From Byssochlamys sp. IMV 00236 (lineage: Eukaryota; Ascomycota; Eurotiomycetes; Eurotiales; Thermoascaceae), in contig MSJH02000056.1 in assembly GCA_001931875.2 (NCBI GenBank), forward strand, positions 1 through 22,645: a DNA stretch of 22,645 nt, written 5' to 3'. Numbering within the stretch: the stretch's first letter is position 1; each line of letters opens with the position of its first letter. Position numbers and translations under genes: made by a program. Below, one piece after another: positions 9,501 through 19,223 of this stretch. Below the pieces are notes generated by a model. The model was not told the origin of the DNA. It made no database searches and worked only from the letters and a program-made list of their open reading frames with translations.

Positions 9501-9649
9501 ATAGTAGTACAACCAGTGTACCAGCAAAGAAGCCACGAACAACAACAAAGGTTCCCAAGATTTGGAAAGTCAGAATGGATGATGACACTGGTGATGTTTA
9601 CTATCAGCATAGAGTCACAGGAGAAATTCGATTAGACCGACCATGTTAA
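6515..9649 (+). CDS. Large low-complexity coiled-coil protein with degenerate C-terminal WW module
   Basis: A single exon of 1044 codons, which I cannot assign to a named family. It starts with a short motif PPGRPEVFERLG, of a kind seen near the start of some RNA-associated proteins. A Tyr/Arg/Asp-rich segment with repeated DRY units follows (about residues 60-92), then a poly-Asn run (from about 106). The middle is Ser/Thr/Pro/Asn-rich and disordered, with Gln-rich tracts at about 450-487. Residues about 521-667 form a charged coiled coil. A basic NLS-like SRKRRRVF lies near 807. The last 30 residues resemble a WW domain (IWKVRMDDDTGDVYYQHR, then VTGEIRLDRP): the first Trp, the Tyr pair, the His and the final Pro are kept, but the second, ligand-binding Trp is Leu. 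The composition suggests a nuclear, RNA- or chromatin-linked scaffold; this is inference. No intron is needed. Confidence 0.85.
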   Translation: MSYRNKGNEPPGRPEVFERLGTVSSSDYNDYGYNSSYRNHNYNNSSSDYYRYRRRSPSLYYNDRYDDRYGDRYNGRYDDRYGYRYYNDRCSYRSLDSGLKIAKSYNNNNNNNNNSYHHKQDYYSSLSDKSRINFVKNDKKPISFVPNKSSEDSYDRREPSPTTDRDKVARDLQITVTRDKKSDHQEDKQDDAYNTSSVTSREIAMAPSQRSESSQRKSSSYKTDTKYTGNGAGTDNNTRSNSQADQQKSQVKRNQSPPNKSKLKKKSVDNNKNNSSVEVATPTTPTRKPAPSSLPALRETKSDSTVHLEKPPTEPAAMRNGKIAGLLDPSPVTTKNVNNLSTDSESTKRDSTTASKQTPTKPSSIRTTVNQKDRGNNPIKEKSDSQRKLSNTVNKPSLPTTNDPKSNTSAPSTKSAPSATAKTLNKQDIKTVQSSQLKVVTDNRLVSPNLQEQQKPKQQQQPVQQHQQQQAQKTKQQQQQLQQPALPATTVAHGQQKPIKHTEESTPTNDPVSMHAPSQASVEQQKKELEKKLGERHVEQLQQLLRLQEGEEELARERVNKETEADQNTITTLQELIKSSKEKQSKHEKQMSMFPPESQKWMEARNNIEVTKIFIKDLNDQHTKIMDSITSILNQQLEAIPTKFKELTRKAREEYDSEKKQIDDSFKIKKSDSSSSTKKNATSIKNATEPSATTVNPQVALLTNQRPTQDTMKQQASEQITSNSVEKQNAIPLALPVKATHTQVETGRVTPTPQKQTSPEPTKQTIPTSTASPQTINTAIAPKASKTDTNDTGKQNNVNNSPNNPISRKRRRVFADSAEASVIIDNDVPLTSPDTTTTTTTLAPSPKQQHIEKPIDEERVERAVKRHKCDPFILADHGTITPPLSASASAQSLNETNLPKDGRREPPLPIDERDDVVIDIFTKKGATHRQSPASTNPFTPQISPVEVPISDPMEVDQESIRNSNKTISAQETRIEEMDIEQPVTETPVDKKPVIVDSSTTSVPAKKPRTTTKVPKIWKVRMDDDTGDVYYQHRVTGEIRLDRPC

Positions 9650-9929
9650 AATGAATGCAAGTGTATAATATTGATCAGCTAATAATGAAGTAAGATAATC
9701 TACATTATGACCATTATTTTAATTTCCCCAGCATTTATATCTCTCACTCTACATTTTGCATCACTGATACCAAACAATAGCTATTCATTATGTAAATAAC
9801 ATTTTCTGTTTAGAATAAATCGCGGTAAATACTATGAGGATCTCCTATATTTATTTCATAAAATAGGTAAGAATAAAGAGCAATCTTATGTTCTCTTCCT
9901 TTCAATATGCTTAATAAAAAAAGCTGATA
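9650..9929. terminator. Convergent 3' region with two poly(A) signals
   Basis: The plus-strand gene ending at 9649 and the minus-strand gene ending at 9930 face each other across 280 bp. A plus-strand AATAAA lies at 9814-9819, and a minus-strand AATAAA at 9855-9850. The two signals are only about 30 bp apart, so the transcripts probably end close together or overlap slightly. Confidence 0.45.
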
Positions 9930-12900
9930 TCAAAGGATTTGAATGGTTGCAGTAAAATCTCCAAAGTCAATTGGTCTGTTTAACATATGCAGATTCTTTC
10001 GTTGAACATTCAATTGAACTCTCCATATCGCCTTATTGTTGACTGCACTGGCCATCGTAGCAGAATTGACTTCGGCAACCCATTGTAGACAGCTAATGAT
10101 TTGATAAGCTTCCACTTCGAGTGGCACATTACGTATCTGGGCTTGGATATCTACCCGCTCTTCATATTGTCCATTTTGTAGAGCTTGAAGTTGATTTATA
10201 AGTATACCCACATTCGAATTGCTATTCTCTTCAGAGTCCATGTCATAGTAATCGTCAGCCTTTTCACCAAGGACGTACTTTCCGAACCCATCATCTATTG
10301 CATAATTTTCATATTCCTCATAGTCATCATAGTCATCATCAGAGTAGCTTTCAGGATGTTGATTATAGTAACTGTTTTGCCTTGGATATTCTTGAACTTT
10401 TGCAAAGTGTTGTTGTATTGGTATCTCGGCAGCGGTTGCACTGCTGTTAGCTGTACTGGAGGTAGATGCCTGTCTGTCAGGTCTATCAGGAGACGCAGGC
10501 TTTGCATTAGGGGCCCACTCCATGAAACCAACATGTGGTATGAATTCTTCAGACGATACTGATCTTTTATCATCATGGCTTTTCTTGGCGTCATTGCGTG
10601 AATTCTTTTGATTAGAGCTTCTCGCAGCATGGGTATCTGTACCATGATCGGCTATCTCATGTTTCTCCAAGAATGATGAACCTCCATATGACTGCTTGTC
10701 TGATTTTCTGTTCATACCGTGTCTTTCGCTAGATTTGGTTTCATCATGATTGACTTGGGAGGACTTTGTATTTCCCAACTTCTTTGATTGAGGCAGCTGT
10801 ACTTCTGCCCTAATGGGCTCACGCTGTCTCGAATCAGGTAATATTCTGTTGGCGCCCAAGAAGGTGACTGATCCATTGGAATTCCTATTTCTGCCATTGA
10901 TATTCATTGTATTATGTCCATTCAACTCATGATGCTCTTTTTGTGCCTTTGAGTTTACATGAGAAGATCTCATTTGAAATCCACTTTCTTCTTCGTCAGC
11001 TTTGATCGCTGAAGAATTTACAGCGATATGAACCCGCATAAACTTTTCGAAATGGTGCATCAAAAACTCCATCATGTCACCATTACTATTCAAAATATCT
11101 TCTTGAGTTATCAGCTCATCACCCTGTTTAAACCTATCGCCTGTATCATAATTAACTGAAACATAATGCCCAACGAGAAACAGCCGAGAGATGAGATGAA
11201 TGAGGTCGTCGTAATGGACATTCGTTATATTGAGCTCAGTGGCTAGTTCAATCGGACTATACTTGGGATTACGCTTGATTTGCAGTAGACACTTTGATAG
11301 TTTGACAAGTGAGGCATCAATTTCAATTTCTCTTTGACTTCCTTTCCATTCGAGTTTTTGACTTTTTTCTTCTTTTTGCTTTGACTTTTTGCTATCTTTT
11401 GACGTGTTTTCTACTCGCTTTTTCGTGCTTGGTTCATTTTGATGTGCCTGCTTTTTCGTATTGGATTCAGTTTGTGGTGTTTGCTTTTTCGTATTGGGTA
11501 CAGTTTGAGGTGTATTTGCATGTTTGACTGTCGAGGTGCTGTTTGTTTGTTTAATGGTGGAGGTATTGGTTTGCAAAGTGCGAGTGCTGTTTTCCTTTTG
11601 TAAAATGGTCGTCTGAGGTTTAGGTTGAATCTGTAAGGAAGGAAGAGAGGGTACTTCCCCAGTCTCTGAATACTTGATACTGATCATGGACGTAGCTGCT
11701 ATAGGAGGATCAACGAAACCATGATTTTTACTGCATACATATTCAAATGAATAACCATGACTTAACAGCTTAGAAGCCCTAAAGAATTCCCCTAAAATAA
11801 GCTCCAGGTTTTCTTTCCTACGACAAGTGTGTCTATAGCAAAATGAATTAATTTCAGCGAGAGTTCAAACAAGATACGTACGCTACGTTCTTTTTACGTA
11901 AAAATGGGTCTTGGACGATAATACCATTCTCGCGGCCCCTTTTAAAAACATAACCAGGCAATTCCTTTCCTCCTGAAATGATGGACACTGCTAAATTTGA
12001 AGATTGCCAGTAATAGTTAAAGAATCCAAGCAAGAGTGTACCTAGCTCGGCAGTATTTGGACTTTTCCAAATGGAAGTGTAATTGGGCAAGTGAATTAAG
12101 CTTTTCATTGCTATACAGTTGTGATAATTCACAGCAAACTTTTGAAGCTGTCTTTCGTAAACAGCAGCCACTGGCTGTGAGGTCTTCCAGTTGCATATCT
12201 TTGATGTACATGGAACAGGCAGATTTTGCAAACAGGGCACGACAGGACCATCACAATGAGTGATCAAATAATGTATTGCCATTATGATATAAGCGTAACT
12301 ACTCAATGTCCCATTGGCGGCTATAGAGTATCAATTAATAATAGCAATAGGCTGCCATTAGATTATGTATAGTACGGTTATTTATATTCTTTTGCTTCAC
12401 AAAATACTTGATAGCAAACAACAAGGGAGCCACTCTTGGATCAGTGTCCATGTATTGTTGAATTAACTTAGTATTCACAATACCAAGGGTATTATTGGTG
12501 TTGATGTCACATCGAAAGCCAGTCTTGGGATCAAAGAATTTACAAATGGGTACTGAGGCTCCACAGATAGGGTATACTTCTTTCATGCCCATGCTTCTCA
12601 AGACAGAAGCAATACAATTCATGTTATAAACTGAGTTTGGTAACTGGAGCATCTTGAATTTATACTGTGCCCAATCTTCCCTGTACCTTGCTTCTGGAAC
12701 AACAATACACAAGTCAAGGTCTGCATCCTTGAATACTAGACCGCTTGCTGATGACCTACATGACTCTGTTTGCATTTTAGTTTTCTTATCTGATTCATCC
12801 TTACCCAAAAACAGCTACTTTCAGGTCCATATCAGGCCATACTTGGTTCAACCTATGTTGAATCCTGTTCTTCAGCGACCTTCTATCGTCTATCATTGCC

Positions 12901-13448
12901 TGTGTCGGCTTCAATTCCTAGTACCACATATGTTAGTTTGACATACGGAAAGAAGATAATATCAATCGACTGAAACTCACACGATACAGGTTCATTATTT
13001 CTTCTGACAACTCTTGGTCTCTCTCCATTATTTTCCTATTGGACCGAATATCCTCAAGATACGAATGGTGATTTTCTTCGCTATAGCATATAAATAGAAG
13101 GGTATGACTCGACTCATTTTCGACAAGTTCAGGAAAATATCGGTGGGCAAAACGTGGATCACTATAATAGTCCTTGGTGTACATCAACTCAAAGTCCCAT
13201 CTCTTCCAATCACCACAAGGAACGAAGGACTTGTATATTTTTCCTCTAGTGTTTATAAAGTCATCAAGTCCTTTGGATATTGCGAAATAATAACCGCACT
13301 GATCTCCATACTTTTGTTCCACGAATTGCTGAAGTGAAGCGATAGAAATAAGACGTGCTGCCTTTTTTCTTACTACGCCTATATTGTGCTGCACTGTAAA
13401 ATCCACGCAATCTTTAAAGAATTGCTGGTGGTCAACAATAAAGGTCAT
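9930..13448 (-). CDS. Cid1-family terminal nucleotidyltransferase (TUTase / non-canonical poly(A) polymerase) with long C-terminal extension
   Basis: This enzyme family adds untemplated U or A to RNA 3' ends. Five exons (13448-12981, 12917-12805, 12755-12376, 12320-11882, 11832-9930) with introns of 63, 49, 55 and 49 bp give 1100 residues. Every junction was placed by frame and family motifs. Catalytic features are NLYRELKPT before the domain, VFGSSASGL (192-200), the Asp pair in DADLDL (D206, D208) and the third Asp in RCDINTNN (D277). NGTLSSYAYIIM and DPFLRKKNVAH (458-468) mark the central domain. After about residue 510 the protein is disordered and rich in Gln/Thr/Lys, then Asn/Ser. A short folded segment lies near 640-705, an acidic Tyr/Asp stretch follows, and the C-terminus is conserved-looking. 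A TACTAAC motif just before the ATG leaves open a first exon further upstream. At the Cid1 His336 position there is Lys464, so the preferred nucleotide is uncertain. Confidence 0.9.
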
Positions 13449-13708
13449 AATGTTAGTACAACAAAGAAAGAAAGAAAGAAAAAAAAAGAGAGGAAAAATG
13501 TGTAAAATGCCCTGAAGCCCTTGTGACAGCAGGATATATTTTTATGCAAGTCCTAAAGTCATAAAGTCTGTTTCTTTATTTAAAGATACATTAATTGCTG
13601 TATAGTCACAGACTGTTTAAATACTACATTAACTGCTATAATACGGAGGAGTATAGTTACTATCATTAGATAAGTATGACATATTCTGTTTTGGGACATT
13701 GAAATAAT

Positions 13709-15303
13709 CTACCTTGTTCTCTCTCGCTTGATCGCATCAATCTCTCGTCTTAGTTCATTTATTTCATTTTCCAGATCGTAATCTCGACGTTTTAACAAGG
13801 AAATATACTCAACAGCTAATAATAGCATGATTAGAAGCTTTTTAAGTCAAAAGGATATGCAAAGTTACCTTTACTTAGGATTTCCCATTTACTAGTCTTC
13901 ATGTTCTTTTCAACAGGAAGAGAATCCCGAAGTTCATCAAATAAGCATTTCATCTCTTTCCTTCTTTTACGTTCAGCTAGTTTATGACTAATCCTCAGGG
14001 CTGGACTACGTGAATAAGGTGTTTCCTTTCGTGGCCTTTCCCTATCTGACACTAGCAGATCAATCCCGTTACCGTTTATATTTTCTTCTGACAACTGAGG
14101 TAAAGAGCTTGCACTTCGAACAGTCACAAGGGGCATAGACGCCCTTCTAACCGGCGTATAAGGCTCTGTAGCTCTGTAATCTTCAACCAAGGATGCCTTG
14201 CGTCGCTGGCTACTTAACGAAATGGGACCGCCGTGGTGGTTATCCATCAGCTGGGAAGAATGGCTGTAACGTGATGTTGCTGCCTTATCTTGCATAAATT
14301 CTGGACGACCTGTATTCACAAGCTGAGATGGACTCGGAGGTGCAGAACATGTATCATATGTTGGCAGCTCTGGAATAGTCGAAGGAAATTTGAATGCTAA
14401 AGAGAGAATATATGTATAAGAATCTAAATTTCACCATGTGCTCAACCCGCGTACCTTTATATTTTGATGCTGACGTATTATTGCCTCCAGCAGAGCCATA
14501 CCTTGATGTTGAACTATACGATGTTTCAGCTGTGGCAATAGAGTGCCTGCGTTGAAAAGGGTCGTAAAATGAACCTGCGTTGGGTGGTGGTGGTGCTAAT
14601 GGATGTTTGCTGCCATTGTTCGCATTGTTAGCTCCGTTACTTAACGAGTATCGTCTGCCGAACGAGTAGGACAAACCATCTTGATTGTCATAAAGACGCT
14701 GTCTGGTAAACGCTGAGGGAGAAGGCGACCGAGAAGGACAATCATAATCTGTAGCAACAGACCCTCTCCGACTTTGGACAGCTGAGTTTGGCAATGGCAA
14801 CACTTCTGCAATAGACGGACGGCGACTTGTACTGTGAAATGAAGCAGGATCGGTAATGGACCCTCGTCGGGAGAACGATTCATAAAAGGACTGGTGTGAA
14901 TTGGGCTCTAGAGGAGACGGCCCTGAAACATGTTGTCGAAGTTGGGGCTGAGACACAGTCATGTCTGACATTCTATGTCGAATATAATCGTCAGGGGTCA
15001 TATTGGCAGGTATAGCTGAGGATATAGACGATAGACTCTTTATTGACGGAAGACTGGGCTTGTCTTTGTTTCAAAGAATAAGCAATGAGAAACCGAATGC
15101 ACATCTATGTGTTTATGATGTGTACCTTTGCTACATGGATGCATTACCTCATCCCCAGGATGTTGTTCATCAATCATCATCTTGTCTTGGACTTCTTCTT
15201 CTCGGATATTATTTCTTGGCTGAGCTGAATCAATCAACGGTCTTAGTAAGTGGTTTGCCGGAGGTAGCGTAGCATTGGCGATATTTATATCCACGGTTTC
15301 CAT
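13709..15303 (-). CDS. bHLH-leucine zipper transcription factor
   Basis: Four exons (15303-15126, 15063-14455, 14396-13869, 13815-13709) with introns of 62, 58 and 53 bp give 473 residues. The DNA-binding domain is at the C-terminus: basic region RISHKLAERKRRKEM (from 397) with His400, Glu404 and Arg408, the triplet that reads CACGTG E-boxes. Helix 1 is FDELRDSLP, the loop is short, helix 2 is KWEILSKAVEYISLL, and a heptad-rich zipper (LENEINELRREIDAI) runs to the stop. The last intron splits helix 2, so the domain is complete only after splicing. The N-terminal 390 residues are disordered and Ser-rich, with seven R-[RK]-x-S sites (S128, S143, S161, S199, S234, S331, S349), the consensus for cAMP-dependent protein kinase. 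It probably dimerises and binds E-boxes in the nucleus. Target genes cannot be named from the sequence. Confidence 0.92.
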
Positions 15304-15468
15304 GGTAACTTATAGTGCGTAAAATATAACAGAAAAGATAAATAAAGAAGAGAAAGAAAGAAAAAAAAAAAGAAACTGTTAATAATATTTATTTATATAA
15401 AATATAAAAATGCAGAAAAAGAAAAGAAGAGCTTTTAAGGATAGAGTAAAAGCTTTTATTTTTATCGA

Positions 15469-15487
15469 CCTTTGATTCGATCAAAGG
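15469..15487. repeat. Perfect short hairpin
   Basis: CCTTTGAT and ATCAAAGG flank a TCG loop, giving an 8-bp perfect inverted repeat about 165 bp upstream of the bHLH start. It could bind a dimeric regulator or form a stem in the 5' leader; neither is shown. Confidence 0.4.
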
Positions 15488-15681
15488 GGAGGAAATAAGG
15501 AAAAAGAGCAGTGCAAAGTGGTGTTAAGCGCCTACAACAGTCACGTATTTCATTGTGTATAGTCCTCCCCTTTCCTCCATTTGCTCCTTTTCACCCTTTT
15601 ATGCATTTAATGTATTGTTCTTCTTTTGAAAAAAGGGTCAGATGTCTACTTTTTTTTCCCCCGTTTTGATGTTCGTGTCTC

Positions 15682-15685
<4 letters not shown>

Positions 15686-15725
<40 letters not shown>
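15686..15725 (+). repeat. T40 homopolymer
   Basis: Forty consecutive T on the plus strand (A on the strand of the neighbouring genes), in the gap between the peptidase end and the bHLH start. Its exact length is likely unreliable in the assembly. Confidence 0.9.
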
Positions 15726-16136
15726 CTTGCAAGAACATAGACTCCTTGTCATTTATGTAAATAGAGAGAAAGTAGCGTCGTTAGCTTGACAGACCGGTTA
15801 AAGACACATTAGCAAATGACAGTCTGCAGATTGTCAAGTTGATCGAGCGGGATTAGAAATAAACTGATCGCCCTTATTCTGAGTTGCTTTTAATCTTGCT
15901 TTACCATTTGCATAAACGAACACCAGGAGGTATATTGACAATATCAAAAGGAAAAAGCAAACCTCCTTTTCGCAGAAAAGAAAATGTAGTGTAATTTCCT
16001 TATTTCTTACAGATTTTCTTTTTTACTTTTTTATTATTTTTTAGATTCTTTTTGCTCCTTGTTTATGCAATTTGTAAACACACAGACAGTGAAGACTATA
16101 TCTGACTTTCAAAAATAAGGTTGTGTCAATATTTTA

Positions 16137-18986
16137 TTACCAAAGTTCACATTTATGAACAGGATTCATAGGACTTCCGGCTGGGCATTTGAATACGTTT
16201 GCGAAATCCACAGAGTTTTGTATAGCTCCATTGACACGCCATTTAGGAGGAGAATGTTCGTCAGTAAGGACCTATGGGAATAGATGATTTAAGGATGTGG
16301 ACATACAAAAGGCTTAAATACTTACACCCTTTTTAGCTTGGGCAGGTGTAGCCTTATTACACCAGATACGACCATAATTAATAAAAAAGAGTTGTTCAGG
16401 AGACAGGTCGTCTAATCCAGGCAAGCGAACATTGTTGTACTTTTTACTCTCCTTATCGCTGTCATATTGCTGTTTCCATGCTAGGTATGCTTCTCTTAGT
16501 CCACCATTGTCAGCAAGGTTTTCACCCAAAGTAAGCTTTCCTTTGACATGAAGCGCATCACCCTTTTCATCAATAACAGTAAATTTACTGTATTGTTTAA
16601 TAAAGCATTCGGCCTTCTCATCAAATTGAGTAGACGTCTCGTTCGTCCACCATTCCACAAGCTTACCATCTGCATCAAACTGTCTACCGTTATTGTCAAA
16701 GCCATGCTATATAGAGCCAAATTTAATGAAAAGTAATATTAAAAAAAGGTCGCTTACTGTAAGCTCATGACCAACAACAGCACCAATTCCACCATAGTTT
16801 AGATAGTCAGGGTAATTGCTACCAAAGAAAGGGTTTTGTAAAATACCAGCAGGGAATACAATCTGCCAAACAAAGTGTTACATACGTCTGATTTCATTTC
16901 ATGTTCCCCTTCTCTTCTCTCCTTTATGGTCATTTCGGTAATATACATTGCTTAAATAAGCATTTGAGGTGAAAAAGATATAAAGGGAGTGAATGATATG
17001 TTCGGGGGGACTTTCTTACCTCATTGAAAGAGGGGTTGTAGTAAGCATTGACCTCCTGGGGATTCATAAGCCATTTCTTCTTTTCGGGTGTTTTGCCTAC
17101 TTGACTCCATTCTTCGCTAATGGCCCATTGGCGTGAATGTAAGTAATTGCCAAAATAATCATCTTCTTTCAATTCCAAGTCGCTATAATACTCCAAGAGT
17201 GAAAGTGGAGACATAACATTGGGTGATGAATCAGGGTAACCGATCTTTTGGATAAGTTTATCAACTTTTTCAATAGCTCTTTGGCGTGTCTTATCATCAA
17301 TCCAAGATAGTTCTGGAAGCCTCTTTACAAAGATATCCTTGATAGACTTTACAAATTCATCTGTATATTTCTTGGCATCTCCACCAAACTTTTCTAATAC
17401 ATAGTAGCGACCCACTAAGAATCCAATGGAATTATCTACTTCATCCAAACATACATCCCATCGAGGCTTTACAGCTTTGGGATCTGCACCAACTAGTTTA
17501 GCATTCATTTGACGAATTGGTTCACGTATGGGCTCACTGAGAGCACCTGCATAGGCATGAATTGCTCTCCACATAAGGAATGCTTGAATGTTACGGCTGG
17601 GTTCACTTTGTATTAACTCAGTTAGGTTACCAATATAGTGCGGTGAAGTTACGACAATTTGACTTGGGTGAGGTGCTGTGGATGGCAGGAGGTGATCAAC
17701 AAACAATCCCCAATCGATTGCAGGAGAGTATTTAGTGATCTCGGAAAGAGTCATGGGGTTATAAATGCCCGTAGGGTTCTGGAAATATTCAGGATCGTCA
17801 CTGATCTTGGCCAATTTCTTCTCAAAGTCAATGATCATACGAGCTGTACTATTTGCGCTAAACTTGTTCCAACTAAATTCGGGTCCACTTTTGGCAAAGA
17901 CGGCTTCCAGTGTTTCAGCAATCGTTTCATATAGAAGCTGAATCGTTTCATCTTGCTTATAGTAATCCTTGGTAGGCAATGTCAAACCTTCTTGAGCCAA
18001 CAATAGGGTATTCACATTAGGGTCCTTATAGTCCGCGTCAACATCAATTTCAAATAAGGCATAAACGCCTCTCTTTGCCAAATAGGATAAAGCTTTGGTC
18101 AATTCACGAGAAGAATCGGCCAAGGAAGAAGGGAAAAGGTTACGGATTTCTTTCAAGAGAGGATAAATAGGCTCTGCACCACGTTGATCAATTAAAGTTT
18201 CATTCATGCATGAATCATACAGACTCTTTGCCTTGTTAAAGACCTGCTTATCCACCAATTTTTCGGGATCGGGCAATTTGCTAAAAGATGAATGTGTGCG
18301 ATCATAAAAGTCATCAAAGGAGCCAGAAAGAATGTCGCGAAGGGTCTCCTTGTTTTGGTCTCTGAGAGTCAAGAAGGAATTAATTCCTGACTTGCCATCT
18401 GGTATTCTATGATTCTTTTCCCAATTATTGCCTATTATGCAAATGATTAATCTACACGTCACTTCCCCCTTTAAGCTCGTCCTACATGTATATTTATAAA
18501 AATCATCACAGGGATCGACCGTGGTGTCAATGTCCTGCAGTAACATAAATATGATAAAGTATTAAAAATAGGGTATAACAAACCTTTAGGATTTGAGCGG
18601 CTGTCAAGACACATTCAGGTGTTAAGCAAACAGGCTAAGAAGAAGAAAAAAAAAAAAAACAAGTAAGCACACACAACTCCCTTTCTTGGCCAACACACGT
18701 GTTATGAGATAATATTATTTACACTGGTATTGTTGTTTTCTGGAGGTGAAGGGCTATCTGTGGGCGGATTATGAGGTTTTTCATCATAGACTCGACGTGC
18801 ATAAAGGCCGGCAAGGATACATAAAACAATAAAAAAGAGTGCAGTTAACGTAAAGAGGACTTTTTCCAAAAAAGTAAATCTTCCACTATTGCCACTCTCC
18901 CTAGCTTCAATATTCGGTTGGTCATCTTGAGGTTCATTGCTTTCAACTCCTCTGTCTTGTAAAAGAGGATCTCTTTCCGAGCTCAT
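16137..18986 (-). CDS. M13 family (neprilysin-like) type II membrane zinc metallopeptidase
   Basis: Seven exons (18986-18723, 18634-18584, 18534-18486, 18431-17020, 16862-16758, 16706-16326, 16271-16137) give 798 residues, normal for M13 enzymes, which cleave peptides outside the cytosol. The cytosolic tail is short and carries ERDPLL, an acidic dileucine sorting signal; residues about 43-63 are the signal anchor. Lumenal motifs include [18 protein letters not shown] (583-588), the zinc site HELTH (624-628), the third zinc ligand E689 in GENLADNGG, and the C-terminal KCELW. Introns are 88, 49, 54, 157, 51 and 54 bp. The third (18432-18485) is 54 bp with no in-frame stop, so an unspliced frame would insert 18 residues into the conserved N-terminal block; splicing restores the expected [13 protein letters not shown]. 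The fifth splits the HELT and H codons. The dileucine signal suggests an endosomal or vacuolar location rather than the plasma membrane, but this is inference. Confidence 0.95.
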
Positions 18987-19223
18987 TTTGTTTACAAAAG
19001 GAGTGAAAAGAAAAAGAATTTGCGTAGATTGAAAGGATGAATTTATAATTTTATTCAGCATTGATAAATTATGCGCTTATTTCACATTCAGTGTCTATTT
19101 GAAATGTCCAACTGCCGAAATAACAACGAGTAACATAGATTTAACTATGAGCACATATCGACTAGTAATTTTTATTACAACCTTTTATATTTATATCAAT
19201 AAAGAATACTTTTGATAACCTCC

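Larger units (their letters stand above)
15304..16136. other. Long gap between bHLH promoter and M13 peptidase 3' end
   Basis: These 833 bp hold the bHLH promoter and the peptidase 3' flank. They contain a 19-bp hairpin (15469-15487), another inverted repeat (AGCTTTTA at about 15430 with TAAAAGCT at about 15447), a T40 tract and several pyrimidine-rich blocks. No reading frame or tRNA is evident. Confidence 0.5.

Noticed and set aside
10185..10562. 125-codon plus-strand frame
   Set aside because: It is antisense to the acidic C-terminal part of the nucleotidyltransferase and has no independent support.
9930..11687. A separate gene starting at the ATG at 11687
   Set aside because: The frame continues upstream through sequence with the conserved end of the Cid1 central domain (GEFFRASKLL), and a good intron links it to the catalytic exons, so it is the last exon of one gene.
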